Origin: Asaia bogorensis
GTDB lineage: Bacteria; Pseudomonadota; Alphaproteobacteria; Reyranellales; Reyranellaceae
Assembly: GCA_945889625.1 (NCBI GenBank)
Contig: CAMDCE010000002.1
Span: forward strand, 62,001 to 126,000
Length of the DNA: 64,000 nt
Direction of reading: 5' to 3'
Shown here: positions 1 to 9,743 of the stretch, piece by piece
Numbering within the stretch: the first letter of the stretch is position 1
How the letters are laid out: every line of letters starts with the position of its first letter
The notes under the pieces: model-generated
Databases searched by the model: none
What the model saw: the letters and a program-made list of their open reading frames with translations, nothing else
Told to the model about the DNA's origin: nothing
Position numbers and translations under genes: made by a program

Positions 1-490
1 GCAGCCGCTGGACGGACGCGGCGACGTCGGACTGCTGGGCGATCATCGCGTCGCCAACTTTCTGGGTCCAGTCGAGCTTGCTGTTCATCATGGACAGGAC
101 CGATGGGAAGGCCACTAGCGAGGTCACGCTGACATCCCAGCCCTTGTCCTTGACCGCCGTGATGGCGGCGTCGCCCTTGAGGTTGGGATTGGCCTGCGAC
201 CAGCGCGCCGCCTCGACCACCTCGAGCGGATAGGTCGCCGCCATCAAAGTCTGCGCCAGCAACGCGTCGGGATAGAGGGCGATCGGCGCCATCATCTGGT
301 CGAGCTGGGCGGCGGTGAAGGGCGGCGGAGAGGCCGCGGCGGTGGAGGTCGAAGCCGGCGTCGCCGGAGCGGAAGGTGCCGCCGGCGTGGCCGGTGCGGG
401 CGTCGATGGCGGCGTCTGCGCCAAGAGTTCCCGAAGAGGTGTCAGCGCCACTACAGCCGTGGACAAAGCCACAAGCTCACGTCGTTTCAT
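1..490 (-). CDS. DUF3300 domain protein, N-terminal part
   Basis: The reading frame starts at the ATG at 490 and runs off the left edge, so only about 163 residues are visible. It opens with an RR-containing signal region (MKRRELVALSTAVVALTP, then LLAQ), followed by an Ala/Pro/Ser/Thr linker to about residue 56. The segment after it (FTAAQLDQMMAPIALYPDAL, then LAQTLMAATYPLEVVEAARW) is the typical start of DUF3300. DUF3300 proteins are secreted or periplasmic and have no established biochemical function. The twin Arg at positions 3-4 suggests Tat export but could also be a Sec signal. It lies downstream of the adenylate cyclase on the same strand, separated by a repeat element. The family call is firm; function is unknown. 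Confidence 0.85.
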   Translation of the reverse strand, partial: MKRRELVALSTAVVALTPLRELLAQTPPSTPAPATPAAPSAPATPASTSTAAASPPPFTAAQLDQMMAPIALYPDALLAQTLMAATYPLEVVEAARWSQANPNLKGDAAITAVKDKGWDVSVTSLVAFPSVLSMMNSKLDWTQKVGDAMIAQQSDVAASVQRL

Positions 491-530
491 GTTTTCCGCC
501 TGCCCAGGAAGAACTTCCCGCCGGCATCCT

Positions 531-629
531 AGTGCGGCTTCCGGTCAAATGGAACCGCGGAGCGGTTCAATCCGACCGGAAACTCGTTGAACGAAGCATC
601 TGCTTTGGTTGCATGGTGTCCCGCGCGCC
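531..629. repeat. interspersed palindromic repeat, copy 1
   Basis: An inverted repeat at 541-579 has arms CCGGTCAAATGGAACCGC and GCGGTTCAATCCGACCGG around GGA. The whole stretch of about 75-95 bases matches the reverse complement of 46809-46906 closely, including the flank ending GAACGAAG. It lies between the cyclase stop (672) and the DUF3300 start (490). It could act as a terminator or mRNA-stabilising hairpin, but it has no U-tract. The repeat is seen directly; function is inferred. Confidence 0.75.
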
Positions 630-671
630 GAGGCGGCGCCGCTTCAGCGCGCCGAAGACGGCACCGCTTTG

Positions 672-2528
672 TTACACCAGACGGTAGACGTCGACTGGCT
701 CGTCGTGGCCCTTCACATGGCGTTGCTCGGGCGGCGGCGGCGTGATTCCGAGCGACTCGCGGTCCTTGACTGCGGCCAGCGTGCCGCCGCTCACCAGCAC
801 CACCACCTCGTCGTCGGGCGTCATGAACTCCTTGCCGAGCTGCTCGAAGCGTTGGGCGATGTTGACCGTGTCGCCCACGACGGTGAAGTTGACCCGGCCC
901 GGCGCGCCTATGTTGCCGACCACGGCGGGACCCGAATGCAGGCCGACGCGGACCCGGATCGGCAGCTCGCCGGCGGCGCGCCGCATCGCGTTGTCCTCGC
1001 GGATCACCCGGGCGATGGCCAGTGCGGCACGAATGGCCGAGTCGGCATGGTCCTCCTGACGCGACAGACCACCCCACACCGCCATCACCGAGTCGCCGAT
1101 GTATTTGTCGATCACCCCGTGCTCGTGCTCGATGCAGGCGCCGAGCAGGGCAAAATGATGATTGAGCAGGTCGGCGGTCTCCTGCTCCGGCAAGTCCTCG
1201 GCCTGCGGCGTGAACTCGACGATGTCGGTGAACATCACCGTGACGTTGCGCCGGCGCGAGGCGATACCGTCCTCGCCCAGCTCCATCAGCCGGAAGACCA
1301 GGCGGTGCGGCACGTAGGCACCGAACCATTTCAGCGCGCCGCGCGCCTTGTCGAGGCTGTGTGCGGCGTCGTCGATCTCGCGCAGGCGCGACCGCTTGTG
1401 CATCGGCTGGTCGAATTCCAGCCGCTGTATCGCCTCGGCGGCAGACGTGATGGTGCGGATCGAGCGCGCCATGCGGAGGCCGATCAGCAGCGCCAGCAGC
1501 AGCGCGACAGCCAGCGAGCCGCCGCCGACCATGGCGCCGTTCATCAGCCGGTCAAGGTCGGCGGTGGCGTCCTCGACGGGAAAGTATTGCCCGACCAGCC
1601 AGGGTTCGGGGCCATAGTGCGGCAGCGGGCGATAGACGAACACCCATTGCCGCCCCCCGGCTTCGACGACGTGGCCGAGCGCGCCAAGGGCACGGTCGAT
1701 CTGCGGACGGCGCATCGGCGGATCCCAGAACTTGGCCAGCACAGGATCGTCGACCTGCTTGATGGTGGGCAGTGGCTTGTTTTCGGAGAGGTCGAGGCCG
1801 CGCGGATCGACCAGCCGGGGATGGGCCAGCACATGATCGTGGTCGACCAGGATGAAATAGTTGCCGCCCCTTGGTTGGTTGGGATCGCGGATCAGGTAGG
1901 AAAGGTCGCCGACGGCAACGGTGGCGACCACGCCGCCGATGAAGGCGTCGTCGATGCGCCGCACCGGCGTGCGCACGTTGAGCACCGGCTGCTTCAGCGC
2001 ATCGCTCCAGAACAGCTCTCCCCAGAAGGTGCGGTGCGAGATCTGCAATTGGCGAATCCGTTCCAGGCCACGCGGCAGGGTGAGCAGGGAGACCGTGTCG
2101 CGGGCTATCACACCGTCGGGCTGGCGAACCGCGCGATGGAACTGGAGGTCGAGTGTGCCGAAGCCCGCGGCCGATACCGCCGGCACCTGCTTCATCATCA
2201 CCGCCAGCGCCTCGCGGATGTCGACCGGCGAATTGACGTCGATGCGGCCGGCGGCGATCAACGCCGCAATCAGCTCGAGATTCTCACTGACCGGATCGAG
2301 CCGGCTCTTGATCAGCGCCGTTTGCGCCTCGACGACGCGCGCCGCGCGGTCGAGCAGCAGGCGCTCGGCCGTGCCGGTGGCGCCGGCGAGCACGATGACG
2401 TAGGCGATGCCCGAGATCAGGGCGAGCGACACAAAGGCCAGCGCCAAAGCCACGATCAGTGGCAGGCGCCACGGCCCGCGCACGGGCGGCGCGACGGCGG
2501 CGGAGGGAGCGTCAGGAACTACGGTCAA
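672..2528 (-). CDS. Membrane-bound class III adenylate/guanylate cyclase
   Basis: Makes a cyclic nucleotide, most likely cAMP, from NTP at the inner membrane. Order: short cytoplasmic N-terminus, membrane helix (about 22-48), a periplasmic dCache-like sensor (about 50-335), second helix (about 337-357), HAMP-like linker, then a class III catalytic domain (about 425-600). The two metal-binding Asp lie in FTDIVEF (about 432) and GDSVMAVWG (about 475), and the transition-state Asn/Arg in GDTVNIAQRFE (about 551-560). The first start after the upstream stop is TTG at 2528, with no clear ribosome site; GTG at residue 17 is an alternative. It lies 45 bases after pckA on the same strand. The signal sensed is unknown. 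Confidence 0.9.
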   Translation of the reverse strand: MTVVPDAPSAAVAPPVRGPWRLPLIVALALAFVSLALISGIAYVIVLAGATGTAERLLLDRAARVVEAQTALIKSRLDPVSENLELIAALIAAGRIDVNSPVDIREALAVMMKQVPAVSAAGFGTLDLQFHRAVRQPDGVIARDTVSLLTLPRGLERIRQLQISHRTFWGELFWSDALKQPVLNVRTPVRRIDDAFIGGVVATVAVGDLSYLIRDPNQPRGGNYFILVDHDHVLAHPRLVDPRGLDLSENKPLPTIKQVDDPVLAKFWDPPMRRPQIDRALGALGHVVEAGGRQWVFVYRPLPHYGPEPWLVGQYFPVEDATADLDRLMNGAMVGGGSLAVALLLALLIGLRMARSIRTITSAAEAIQRLEFDQPMHKRSRLREIDDAAHSLDKARGALKWFGAYVPHRLVFRLMELGEDGIASRRRNVTVMFTDIVEFTPQAEDLPEQETADLLNHHFALLGACIEHEHGVIDKYIGDSVMAVWGGLSRQEDHADSAIRAALAIARVIREDNAMRRAAGELPIRVRVGLHSGPAVVGNIGAPGRVNFTVVGDTVNIAQRFEQLGKEFMTPDDEVVVLVSGGTLAAVKDRESLGITPPPPEQRHVKGHDEPVDVYRLV

Positions 2529-2573
2529 GCCGGGACATCATAGGGTGTCCCGCCGGGCAACGCGAAAGGGCGA

Positions 2574-4181
2574 TCACGCCGCGGCGCGAATCGCCGCCTT
2601 GTTGACCTTGCCGTCGACATGACCCTCGAACTGCCGGAAATTGCTCTCGAAGCGCTGGGCGACGTCGCGCGCGGCGCTGTCGTAGGCCCTTTTGTCCTTC
2701 CACGAATCCTTCGGGTTCAACACGTTGCCCGGCACATCGGGGCAGGCGCTCGGTACCTGCATGCCGAAGTGCGGATCTGTCGAGGAAGCGATCGAGGCGA
2801 GCGTGCCGTCGAGCGCCGCCCGGACCATCGCCCGGGTATGGCGGATCGACAGGCGCTGGCCGACGCCAAAGCCGCCGCCCGACCAGCCGGTGTTGACCAG
2901 CCAGCACTTCACATGCTGGCGCGCCATCTTCTCGCCCAGCATCTTGGCGTAGACCGTGGGATGACGCGGCATGAACGGCGCGCCGAAGCAGGTCGAGAAG
3001 GTGGCCTGCGGCTCGGTCACGCCCTTTTCGGTGCCGGCGACACGGGCGGTGTAGCCCGAGAGGAAATGGTACATCGCCTGCTCGGGGCTGAGCTGCGAGA
3101 TCGGCGGCAGCACGCCGAAGGCGTCGGCCGTCAGCATGACGATGTTGGTCGGCGTCGCAGCGATCCCCGACGCCGACGTGTTGGGGATGAATTCCAACGG
3201 ATAGCAGGCCCGCGTGTTCTCGGTGTGCCGGCCGTCGTCGAGGTCGAGCCCGCCGGTCGCCGGATCATGCACGACGTTCTCCAGCACCGTGCCGAAGCGC
3301 TCGGTGGTGGCGTAGATCTCGGGCTCGGCCTCGCGGCTGAGCTTGATCACCTTGGCATAGCAGCCGCCCTCGAAGTTGAAGAGGCTGGTCTCGCCCCAGC
3401 CGTGTTCGTCGTCGCCGATCAGGGTGCGCGAGGGGTCGGCCGACAGCGTCGTCTTGCCGGTGCCGCTCAAGCCGAAGAAGATCGCGACGTCGCCCTTCGC
3501 CCCGATGTTGGCCGAGGCGTGCATGGGCAGCACGTTCTTGTCGGGCAACAGGTAGTTCAGGATGGTGAACACCGACTTCTTGATCTCGCCGGCGTACCAG
3601 GTGCCGCCGATCGCCACGACGCGCTCGGTGAAATTCACCAGGATCACGCAGTCCGACGCCGTGCCATCGAGCTTCGGATCGGCCTGGAAGCCCGGCAGGT
3701 TGAGGATGGTGAAGTCGGGCTTGAAGCCTGCCAGCTCCTCGCGTCTCGGCCGCAGGAACATGTTGCGCGCGAACAGGTTGTGCCAGGCGGTCTCGGTGAC
3801 TACGCGCACGCCGATGCGGTGCTGCGGATCGGCACCGGCCCAGCAATCGCGCGCGAACAGGTCGCGGCGCTGGGCGTAGCCCAGCATGCGGTTGTAGAGC
3901 GCGCGATAGCGTTCCGGAGAGATCGGCTTGTTGGTCTTGCCCCAGTCGATGCGGCTCCTGGTCTCCGAATCCTCGACGAAGAACTTGTCGTTGGGCGAAC
4001 GGCCGGTGTGCACGCCGGTGCGCACCACGAAGGCGCCGCCGTCGGCAACCGCGCCCTCATGGCGGCGGATCGCCTCCTCGTAGAGCGCGGCAACCGAGAG
4101 GTTCCAATGGACGTTGCCAAGGTTCTTCAACCCGAGAACGTCGAGTCCGACTTTTGGTACGACGAGGCCCGCCTGTTGCAC
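2574..4181 (-). CDS. pckA: Phosphoenolpyruvate carboxykinase (ATP)
   Basis: Converts oxaloacetate plus ATP to PEP, CO2 and ADP, the first committed step of gluconeogenesis, in the cytosol. The 535 residues match the usual length. Visible motifs are the kinase P-loop GLSGTGKTTLSAD (about residues 236-248), the metal site region after it (LIGDDEHGW), and the PEPCK-specific segment NFTERVVAIGGTWYAGEIKK. The start is GTG at 4181 with AGGGAGA seven bases upstream. pckA close to chvI-chvG is common in alphaproteobacteria, where ChvI is known to act on pckA in some species; here a HugZ-like gene is interposed. The upstream gap 4182-4335 has a small CCTTCGC/GCGAAGG hairpin and no evident gene. Confidence 0.98.
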   Translation of the reverse strand: MQQAGLVVPKVGLDVLGLKNLGNVHWNLSVAALYEEAIRRHEGAVADGGAFVVRTGVHTGRSPNDKFFVEDSETRSRIDWGKTNKPISPERYRALYNRMLGYAQRRDLFARDCWAGADPQHRIGVRVVTETAWHNLFARNMFLRPRREELAGFKPDFTILNLPGFQADPKLDGTASDCVILVNFTERVVAIGGTWYAGEIKKSVFTILNYLLPDKNVLPMHASANIGAKGDVAIFFGLSGTGKTTLSADPSRTLIGDDEHGWGETSLFNFEGGCYAKVIKLSREAEPEIYATTERFGTVLENVVHDPATGGLDLDDGRHTENTRACYPLEFIPNTSASGIAATPTNIVMLTADAFGVLPPISQLSPEQAMYHFLSGYTARVAGTEKGVTEPQATFSTCFGAPFMPRHPTVYAKMLGEKMARQHVKCWLVNTGWSGGGFGVGQRLSIRHTRAMVRAALDGTLASIASSTDPHFGMQVPSACPDVPGNVLNPKDSWKDKRAYDSAARDVAQRFESNFRQFEGHVDGKVNKAAIRAAA

Positions 4182-4335
4182 GGCGTTTCTCCCTGAATGA
4201 ATGTGAGGCCTTATGCGCTAACAAATGGGGCCGGGGTAGGGCTGGCAAGGCCTGCCCGCTGCGACTTTTGCGGAGCATGTGGATCGCCCTTCGCAGACGC
4301 GAAGGCCTGCCGCGGCGCGGAATCAGGCAGTCCCC

Positions 4336-5055
4336 TCAAGCTGAACGGGCGCGGGCGACCAGCTCGACGAGAACCTTACGTGCCTGATCGGCAGCGGTGA
4401 GCGGCGCGTCGAAGGCAAGCCGGGCGACTTGGCCCGCCTGGCGGAGATCGATGCCCTCGCCGTCGATTCCCGTCATCTTCCAGGCCGTACCCGGCAACCC
4501 CAGCAGCTTGCCGGCGTAGAGCTGTACGGCATCGCCATGATCCTCGTTCATATGGGCAACGATGCCCTCCTCGCCCTCGACCAAGCCGGCGAGCGGCGGG
4601 ACGGGCAGCAGTTCGGCTGCCCCAAACCAGCGGATCTTGCCGAAGCCTGCGACCAGATGGGTGCGCTCGAGCGCCACGCGATAGAAGCGGAAATCCCTGA
4701 AGCCGGCATACATCTCGGCGTCGGGATGGTGGGCCAGAAAGCGGCGTTTCAGCCGTTCGTCGTCGGTTATCGAGGCTCGCCCCAGCAACGTCGCGCGCGG
4801 GCCGGTCAGCGGCTGGTCGAGGCCGCCCGTGCCGTCGAACAGCAGCGATACGCGGTCATCGGAGGCAATGGCCTTGCTATGCTCGGCGAGGTCGCTCAGC
4901 AGCAGGATCGGCGACAGGTCGTGGTCGACCGCCACCAGCACCAGTGAGGCATAGGGCCAAGCCCCGCCTTCGGCCGGCAGCGCACTTGCCAGGGCGGCAC
5001 GGTCCAGCCGGCGCACCAGGCCGCGCACCGCAGGGGCCAAATCTTCTGTCGTCAT
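4336..5055 (-). CDS. HugZ-like pyridoxamine-phosphate-oxidase-fold protein with DUF2470
   Basis: A 239-residue cytosolic protein with an N-terminal FMN-binding split-barrel (about 10-150; [29 protein letters not shown] and SLLFDG) and a C-terminal DUF2470 domain (about 155-235; [19 protein letters not shown]). The MNEDH motif is the hallmark of the heme-degrading HugZ/HutZ group, but many family members are uncharacterised flavin- or heme-binding oxidoreductases. It is divergent from chvI with a 116-base shared intergenic region, and is followed by pckA after 154 bases. No heme uptake genes are visible, so a role in heme use is only a family-based guess. Confidence 0.88.
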   Translation of the reverse strand: MTTEDLAPAVRGLVRRLDRAALASALPAEGGAWPYASLVLVAVDHDLSPILLLSDLAEHSKAIASDDRVSLLFDGTGGLDQPLTGPRATLLGRASITDDERLKRRFLAHHPDAEMYAGFRDFRFYRVALERTHLVAGFGKIRWFGAAELLPVPPLAGLVEGEEGIVAHMNEDHGDAVQLYAGKLLGLPGTAWKMTGIDGEGIDLRQAGQVARLAFDAPLTAADQARKVLVELVARARSA

Positions 5056-5171
5056 TCCGGGGTCGAAAAAAGCCGCATTTGCTCCCGTTTATCGATGGCA
5101 GATCGACCGGGCGGCGGCAACAGCCCGGTCGTGCTAGCATGGCCCCCAAGCCCGACAGGAGAAGCAACGCC

Positions 5172-5870
5172 GTGCGCAAAAACATCGTCCTCGTCGACGA
5201 CGACCGCAACATCCTCACCTCCGTGTCGATGCTGCTCGAAGCCGAAGGATTCCAGGTCAAGACCTATGCCGACGGCGCCGCCGCGCTCGAAGGCCTCAAC
5301 CAGGCGCCGCCCGACCTCGCGATCTTCGACATCAAGATGCCGCGCATGGACGGCATGGAGCTCTTGAACCGTATCCGTAAGACGCAGCACTTCCCGGTGA
5401 TCTTCCTGACGTCCAAGGACGAGGAGATCGACGAGGTGCTGGGCCTGCGCATGGGCGCCGACGATTTCATCCGCAAGCCGTTCTCGCAGCGCCTGCTACT
5501 CGAGCGCATCCGCGCCGTGCTGCGCCGCGCCGACACCGGCGGCGGCAAGGGCGAGGGCATCGCCGCCGAGCGCATCGTGCGCGGCGAGCTGATACTCGAT
5601 CCCAGCCGCCACCAGTGCACCTGGAAGGCCAAGGAAGTTCACCTCACGGTCACCGAGTTCCTGCTGTTGAAGTCGCTCGCCGAGCGGCCGGGGCACGTCA
5701 AGAACCGCGACCAGTTGATGGACGCCGCCTACGGCGAGACGATCTATGTCGACGACCGCACGATCGACAGCCACATCAAGCGGGTGCGCCGCAAGTTCCG
5801 AGAGGTCGACGGCGAGTTCGAGCAGATCGAAACGCTCTATGGCATCGGATACCGATATCGCGACGCCTGA
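5172..5870 (+). CDS. chvI: ChvI-type response regulator
   Basis: DNA-binding regulator partnered with ChvG; in rhizobia and Agrobacterium the pair responds to acid/envelope conditions and controls exopolysaccharide, motility and metabolism genes. The receiver domain has the acidic pocket D9-D11, phospho-acceptor D53 ([12 protein letters not shown]) and the conserved Thr/Lys further on; a winged-helix OmpR-type domain occupies about 135-228. I chose GTG at 5172 because an AGGAGA site sits nine bases upstream and the protein then begins [18 protein letters not shown] as in ChvI orthologues; an in-frame ATG at 5139 would add eleven residues. The end overlaps chvG by 32 bases. Confidence 0.95.
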   Translation: MRKNIVLVDDDRNILTSVSMLLEAEGFQVKTYADGAAALEGLNQAPPDLAIFDIKMPRMDGMELLNRIRKTQHFPVIFLTSKDEEIDEVLGLRMGADDFIRKPFSQRLLLERIRAVLRRADTGGGKGEGIAAERIVRGELILDPSRHQCTWKAKEVHLTVTEFLLLKSLAERPGHVKNRDQLMDAAYGETIYVDDRTIDSHIKRVRRKFREVDGEFEQIETLYGIGYRYRDA

Positions 5871-7632
5871 ACCCGGCTCGCGCCGGCTCAGGACCGCCAC
5901 GTTCGCCTCCCGCCTGACGGCAGCGCTCAGACGACTGCTGCCGACGTTCCGCAGCCCGCCGCCCGCGGCGGAGCGCGAGTCGCCGTCGCTGCTGCGCCGC
6001 AGGCGCCGCCACAGCCGGGGCTATTCGCCGCTCACGCGCCGCATCCTGCTGCTCAACATCATGCCGGTGGCGCTGCTGGCGCTCGGTGCCGTCTATCTCA
6101 GCGACTACGAGGACGAGCTGATCGAGGCCGAACTCGCCTCGCTCCAGGTTCAGGGCGAGATGGTGGCGGCAGGCATCGGCGAAGTGGCGGTGGCCGGTGG
6201 CGAAACGACGGTCAACCGGCTCGACGCGGAGGCCGCCCGTCAGCTGCTGACGCGGCTGGTGCGGCCGACCGGCGTGCGCGCCCGCCTGTTCAGCGAGACC
6301 GGCGAACTGCTGGGCGATTCGGCGGTGCTGAGCGAAGCCGGCCGCATCCGCATCGTGCCGCTGCCGCCGCCCGAAGTGCCGGACGAAACCCGGCCGCGGC
6401 TGGGCGACCTGATGAGCGACTGGATCGCCCGCCAGCTCTCGCATGCCGAGCGCTATCCCGAATACATCGAGCGCGCCGTGGCGACGGTGCGGGATTTTCC
6501 CGAGGCGGCGAGTGCGCTGCGCGGCTTCAACGCTTCGGCGGTGCGCATCGCCCCCGACGGCCGGTTGTTCCTGAGCGCCGCCGTGCCGGTGCAGCGCTAC
6601 AAGCAGGTGCTGGGCGCGCTGATGCTGACCCGCGACAACCGCGCCATCGCGGCCTCCCTGCGCGAGGTGCGCTACGACATGCTGACCATCGCGGTGGCGG
6701 CGCTGGGCATCACCGTGCTGCTCTCGCTCTACCTCGCCGGCACCATCACCCAGCCGATCGTGCGGCTGGCACGCGCCGCCGACGAAGTGCGGCTGGCGCG
6801 CGAGAGCCGACCGGAAATTCCCGATCTCGGCAAGCGCGGCGACGAGATCGGCGACCTGAACGACGCGCTGCGCTCGATGACGGACGCGCTGTGGCAGCGA
6901 CTCAACACCATCGAAAGCTTCGCCGCCGACGTGGCGCACGAACTCAAGAACCCGCTGACCTCGTTGCGTTCGGCGATCGAGGTCGCGGCGCGGCCCGACC
7001 TCGAGCCGGAGCGCCGGGCCACGCTGATGGCCATCGTGGTCGACGACGTCAACCGGCTGAACCGGCTGATCTCCGACATTTCCGATGCCTCCAGGCTCGA
7101 CGCCGAGCTGATGCGCGGCGAGGTCAAGCCGGTCGATCTGCAGGGACTGCTGACCGACCTGGTCCAGCACTACGCCGTTGCCGCCGCGCGCAAGGCCGGC
7201 GTCGAAGTCGATCTGCGCATCTCGGCCAACCCGCCCTTCGCCGCGCACGGCCACGACGGCCGCTACGGCCAGGTATTCCGCAACATCATCGACAACGCCT
7301 TGTCGTTCAGCCCGCGCGATTCGTCCTTGGTGATCGAGCTCAGCCGCGAGCCGCGCGGCGGGCCGTTCGTCGTCACCTTCGACGACGACGGGCCGGGCAT
7401 CCCCGAGGACAATCTCGAATCGATCTTCGGACGATTCTATTCCGAGCGTCCGAGCGAACATTTCGGGCAGCACTCGGGCCTCGGCCTGTCGATCTGCCGG
7501 CAAATCATGGAGACCTACGGCGGCTCGATCACCGCCAGCAACCGCCGCGCCCCCTCAGACGGACCTAATGGCGGCCGTGTGCTCGGCGCGCGCTTCACTG
7601 TGCGCCTGCCGGCAGCGACCGGCCGCAAGTGA
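5839..7632 (+). CDS. chvG: ChvG-type sensor histidine kinase
   Basis: Membrane sensor kinase for ChvI, 597 residues. A basic, Pro-rich N-terminal tail leads to helix 1 (after [20 protein letters not shown]), a periplasmic sensor of about 200 residues, helix 2 ([21 protein letters not shown]), HAMP, the phospho-acceptor His at about 367 ([17 protein letters not shown]) and a HATPase domain with N box ([13 protein letters not shown]), G1 (DDDGPGIPE) and a [11 protein letters not shown]2. The ATG at 5839 lies inside chvI, giving translational coupling. The stop overlaps the hprK start. In relatives the kinase is repressed by the periplasmic protein ExoR, which is not in this window. Confidence 0.95.
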   Translation: MASDTDIATPEPGSRRLRTATFASRLTAALRRLLPTFRSPPPAAERESPSLLRRRRRHSRGYSPLTRRILLLNIMPVALLALGAVYLSDYEDELIEAELASLQVQGEMVAAGIGEVAVAGGETTVNRLDAEAARQLLTRLVRPTGVRARLFSETGELLGDSAVLSEAGRIRIVPLPPPEVPDETRPRLGDLMSDWIARQLSHAERYPEYIERAVATVRDFPEAASALRGFNASAVRIAPDGRLFLSAAVPVQRYKQVLGALMLTRDNRAIAASLREVRYDMLTIAVAALGITVLLSLYLAGTITQPIVRLARAADEVRLARESRPEIPDLGKRGDEIGDLNDALRSMTDALWQRLNTIESFAADVAHELKNPLTSLRSAIEVAARPDLEPERRATLMAIVVDDVNRLNRLISDISDASRLDAELMRGEVKPVDLQGLLTDLVQHYAVAAARKAGVEVDLRISANPPFAAHGHDGRYGQVFRNIIDNALSFSPRDSSLVIELSREPRGGPFVVTFDDDGPGIPEDNLESIFGRFYSERPSEHFGQHSGLGLSICRQIMETYGGSITASNRRAPSDGPNGGRVLGARFTVRLPAATGRK

Positions 7633-8069
7633 TGTTCGTCCACGCCACCTGCGTGGCGCTGAAGCAGGGCCGGAGCTGGCGCGCCGTCCTGCTGCGCGGA
7701 CCGTCGGGCGCCGGCAAGTCCGACCTGGCGCTGCGCCTCATCGAGTTGGACGCCCGACTGGTGGCCGACGACCAGACGCATCTCGCTAGGAGGGGCCGCA
7801 CGCTGATTGCCACGCCGCCGACGGCGCTTGCCGGTCTGATCGAGGTGCGTGGCGTCGGCATCGTGAAACTCGGCAAAACCCGGCTTCTGGCGCGCGCGCC
7901 GCTTTGCCTGCTGGTCGATCTCGTGGCGCCGGCCGAGGTCGAGCGACTGCCGGAGCCTGCGTACGAAGTAATCGAGGGTCTCGCGCTACCGCGGCTGGCG
8001 CTGGCACCGTTCGAGGCCTCGACTGCTACAAAGTTGCGGCTTGCCTTGAGCCAAATCACGGCCGCATGA
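7632..8069 (+). CDS. hprK: Short-form HPr kinase/phosphorylase
   Basis: Only the catalytic C-terminal domain of HprK is present (145 residues against about 310 in Firmicutes), the normal form in alphaproteobacteria. The P-loop GPSGAGKS lies at residues 23-30, followed by the ADD segment (LVADDQTHL). It is expected to phosphorylate or dephosphorylate the regulatory Ser of HPr, encoded four genes on. The ATG at 7632 shares bases with the chvG stop; GTG at 7629 is an alternative. The stop overlaps the rapZ start. There is no sugar-transporting EIIBC here, so the PTS is regulatory. Confidence 0.93.
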   Translation: MFVHATCVALKQGRSWRAVLLRGPSGAGKSDLALRLIELDARLVADDQTHLARRGRTLIATPPTALAGLIEVRGVGIVKLGKTRLLARAPLCLLVDLVAPAEVERLPEPAYEVIEGLALPRLALAPFEASTATKLRLALSQITAA

Positions 8070-9007
8070 TCGGAGCCGTTGCGTCCATGCCCGACAGCCC
8101 GACGCCCTCCTCTTCCATCCCCCCAACCGGTACGCGCCGACCCTTCGTGCTGGTCACGGGGCAGTCCGGCGCCGGCCGTTCCACGGCGTTGCGCGCGCTC
8201 GAGGATCTTGGCTATGTCGCCGTCGACAACGTCCCGCTGCCGCTGCTCGGCGAGCTCATGCGCTCGACCTCGGGCAGTCTCGGCAAGATGGCTGTGCCGC
8301 TCGCCTTCGCCGTCGACACCCGGACCTACGGCTTCGATGTGCAGGAGCTGATGAGCCGCCTGGATGAGCTGCGCCGGCGCGAGGATATCGCGCCGCGGCT
8401 GCTCTACCTCGGATGCGACACCGAGACCTTGCGGCGCCGCTACACCGAAACGAGGCGGCCGCATCCGATGGCACCCGACCGACCGGTCGTCGATGGCATC
8501 ATCGAGGAGCGCAAGATGATTGCCCATCTCGCCGATTCGGCCGACGTCGTGATCGACACCTCGGTGCTGACGCCCCACCAGTTCAGGCAAATTCTCACCG
8601 GACATTTCACGCTCGGCCTCACGGCCGGCATGCGCATCGCCGTGATGTCATTCTCCTTCCGACGCGGCCTGCCGCGCGAAGCTGACCTGGTGTTCGACGC
8701 GCGGTTCCTCAGGAATCCACACTACGATCCTGCGCTGAAGCCGCTCACCGGCCGCGATCCGGCGGTTACGACCTTCGTCGAGTCCGACCCCGACTACCGG
8801 CCATTCGTCGACCGGCTGGAGGGGCTGATCGGGCCCCTGCTGCCGCGTTTTGACGCAGAGGGCAAAAGCTATCTGACCATTGCGGTTGGCTGCACCGGCG
8901 GCCGCCACCGCTCGGTGGCAGTGGCCGAACGGCTGGCAGGCTGGTTGCGCGGCACGGGCCGCTCGGTCACTCTCTCGCACCGCGACGTCGACCTCAGGGG
9001 AGGGTAA
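8066..9007 (+). CDS. rapZ: RapZ/YvcJ family nucleotide-binding RNase adapter
   Basis: P-loop protein of 313 residues. The Walker A GQSGAGRS is near residue 32 in VTGQSGAGRSTALRALEDLG, followed by YVAVDNVP; the C-terminal half carries the family signature GCTGGRHRSVAVAE. In E. coli RapZ senses glucosamine-6-phosphate and directs RNase E to GlmZ; the alphaproteobacterial role is not settled. The chosen ATG at 8066 overlaps the hprK stop; an internal ATG at 8087 would remove seven residues. Linkage to hprK and ptsH is conserved and suggests a common signal chain between PTS phosphorylation and envelope precursor supply. Confidence 0.95.
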   Translation: MIGAVASMPDSPTPSSSIPPTGTRRPFVLVTGQSGAGRSTALRALEDLGYVAVDNVPLPLLGELMRSTSGSLGKMAVPLAFAVDTRTYGFDVQELMSRLDELRRREDIAPRLLYLGCDTETLRRRYTETRRPHPMAPDRPVVDGIIEERKMIAHLADSADVVIDTSVLTPHQFRQILTGHFTLGLTAGMRIAVMSFSFRRGLPREADLVFDARFLRNPHYDPALKPLTGRDPAVTTFVESDPDYRPFVDRLEGLIGPLLPRFDAEGKSYLTIAVGCTGGRHRSVAVAERLAGWLRGTGRSVTLSHRDVDLRGG

Positions 9008-9039
9008 CCGGCGGCGGGGAGCAATTCGGGCATGGGCGT

Positions 9040-9444
9040 ATGATCGGCATCGTACTCGTGACCCACGGCAATCTGGCGCTCGAATTCCTGGCTGCGCTGG
9101 AACATGTCGTCGGTCCGCAGCAATGCATCTCGGCAGTCTGCATCGGCGCCGACGACGACATGGAAAAGCGGCGCACGGAGATCCTCGAACGGGCGCGCGC
9201 CTGCGACACCGGCGAAGGGGTGATCGTGCTCACCGACATGTTCGGCGGCACGCCGTCCAACCTCGCCATCTCGATCATGGAGCAGGCCCGCATCGAGGTG
9301 CTGGCCGGCGTCAATCTGCCGATGCTGGTGAAGCTCGCCAGCGTACGCAACCGACCGATCGGCGAAGCGGTCCGCATGGCCCAGGAGGCCGGCCGCAAAT
9401 ATATCACCGTGGCCTCGCGCATCTTGGCCAAGGAAGCCTCGTGA
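9040..9444 (+). CDS. PTS EIIA component, mannose/fructose family
   Basis: A 134-residue single EIIA-Man domain. It begins MIGIVLVTHG, which places the phospho-acceptor His at position 9, and carries the FGGTPSN loop (residues about 68-74) seen in ManX-type EIIA. It should accept phosphate from HPr His27. No EIIB, EIIC or EIID genes follow, so it is likely a regulatory phospho-switch, as proposed for the incomplete PTS of many alphaproteobacteria. The gene starts 32 bases after rapZ and ends in a GTGA overlap with ptsH. Confidence 0.93.
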   Translation: MIGIVLVTHGNLALEFLAALEHVVGPQQCISAVCIGADDDMEKRRTEILERARACDTGEGVIVLTDMFGGTPSNLAISIMEQARIEVLAGVNLPMLVKLASVRNRPIGEAVRMAQEAGRKYITVASRILAKEAS

Positions 9445-9743
9445 GCGAGCCGGCCGCGGCCCACGCCGTGGTCGGCGGGCTGCGGCGGACGCTTTCGATC
9501 GCCAACAAGCGCGGCCTGCATGCCCGCGCCGCCGCCAAGTTCGTCCGCACCGCCGGCCAGTTCGACGCGGTCATCCGCGTCAGCTTCAAGGGACAGGACG
9601 TCTCCGGACTTTCCATCATGGGGCTGATGATGCTGGCTGCCGGCATCGGCAGCACCGTCGAGCTCAGCTGCTCGGGCCGCCAGGCCCGCGAAGCCATGGC
9701 CGCCCTCTCAGCGCTGGTCGAGAGCAAGTTCGGCGAAGACTGA
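9441..9743 (+). CDS. ptsH: Phosphocarrier protein HPr
   Basis: HPr of 100 residues. The active His lies at residue 27 in NKRGLHARAAAKF, and the regulatory Ser is at 58 in VSGLSIMGLMML, the target of HprK. The start is GTG at 9441, overlapping the EIIA stop (GTGA); the first ~12 residues extend beyond the HPr fold. The gene closes the chvI-to-ptsH string. Its stop codon forms the first bases of a 10-bp perfect hairpin in the following repeat. Confidence 0.95.
   Translation: MSEPAAAHAVVGGLRRTLSIANKRGLHARAAAKFVRTAGQFDAVIRVSFKGQDVSGLSIMGLMMLAAGIGSTVELSCSGRQAREAMAALSALVESKFGED

Noticed and set aside
609..2543. 644-codon open frame antisense to the cyclase
   Set aside because: His/Arg/Ala-rich shadow without domains; the minus-strand cyclase has catalytic motifs.
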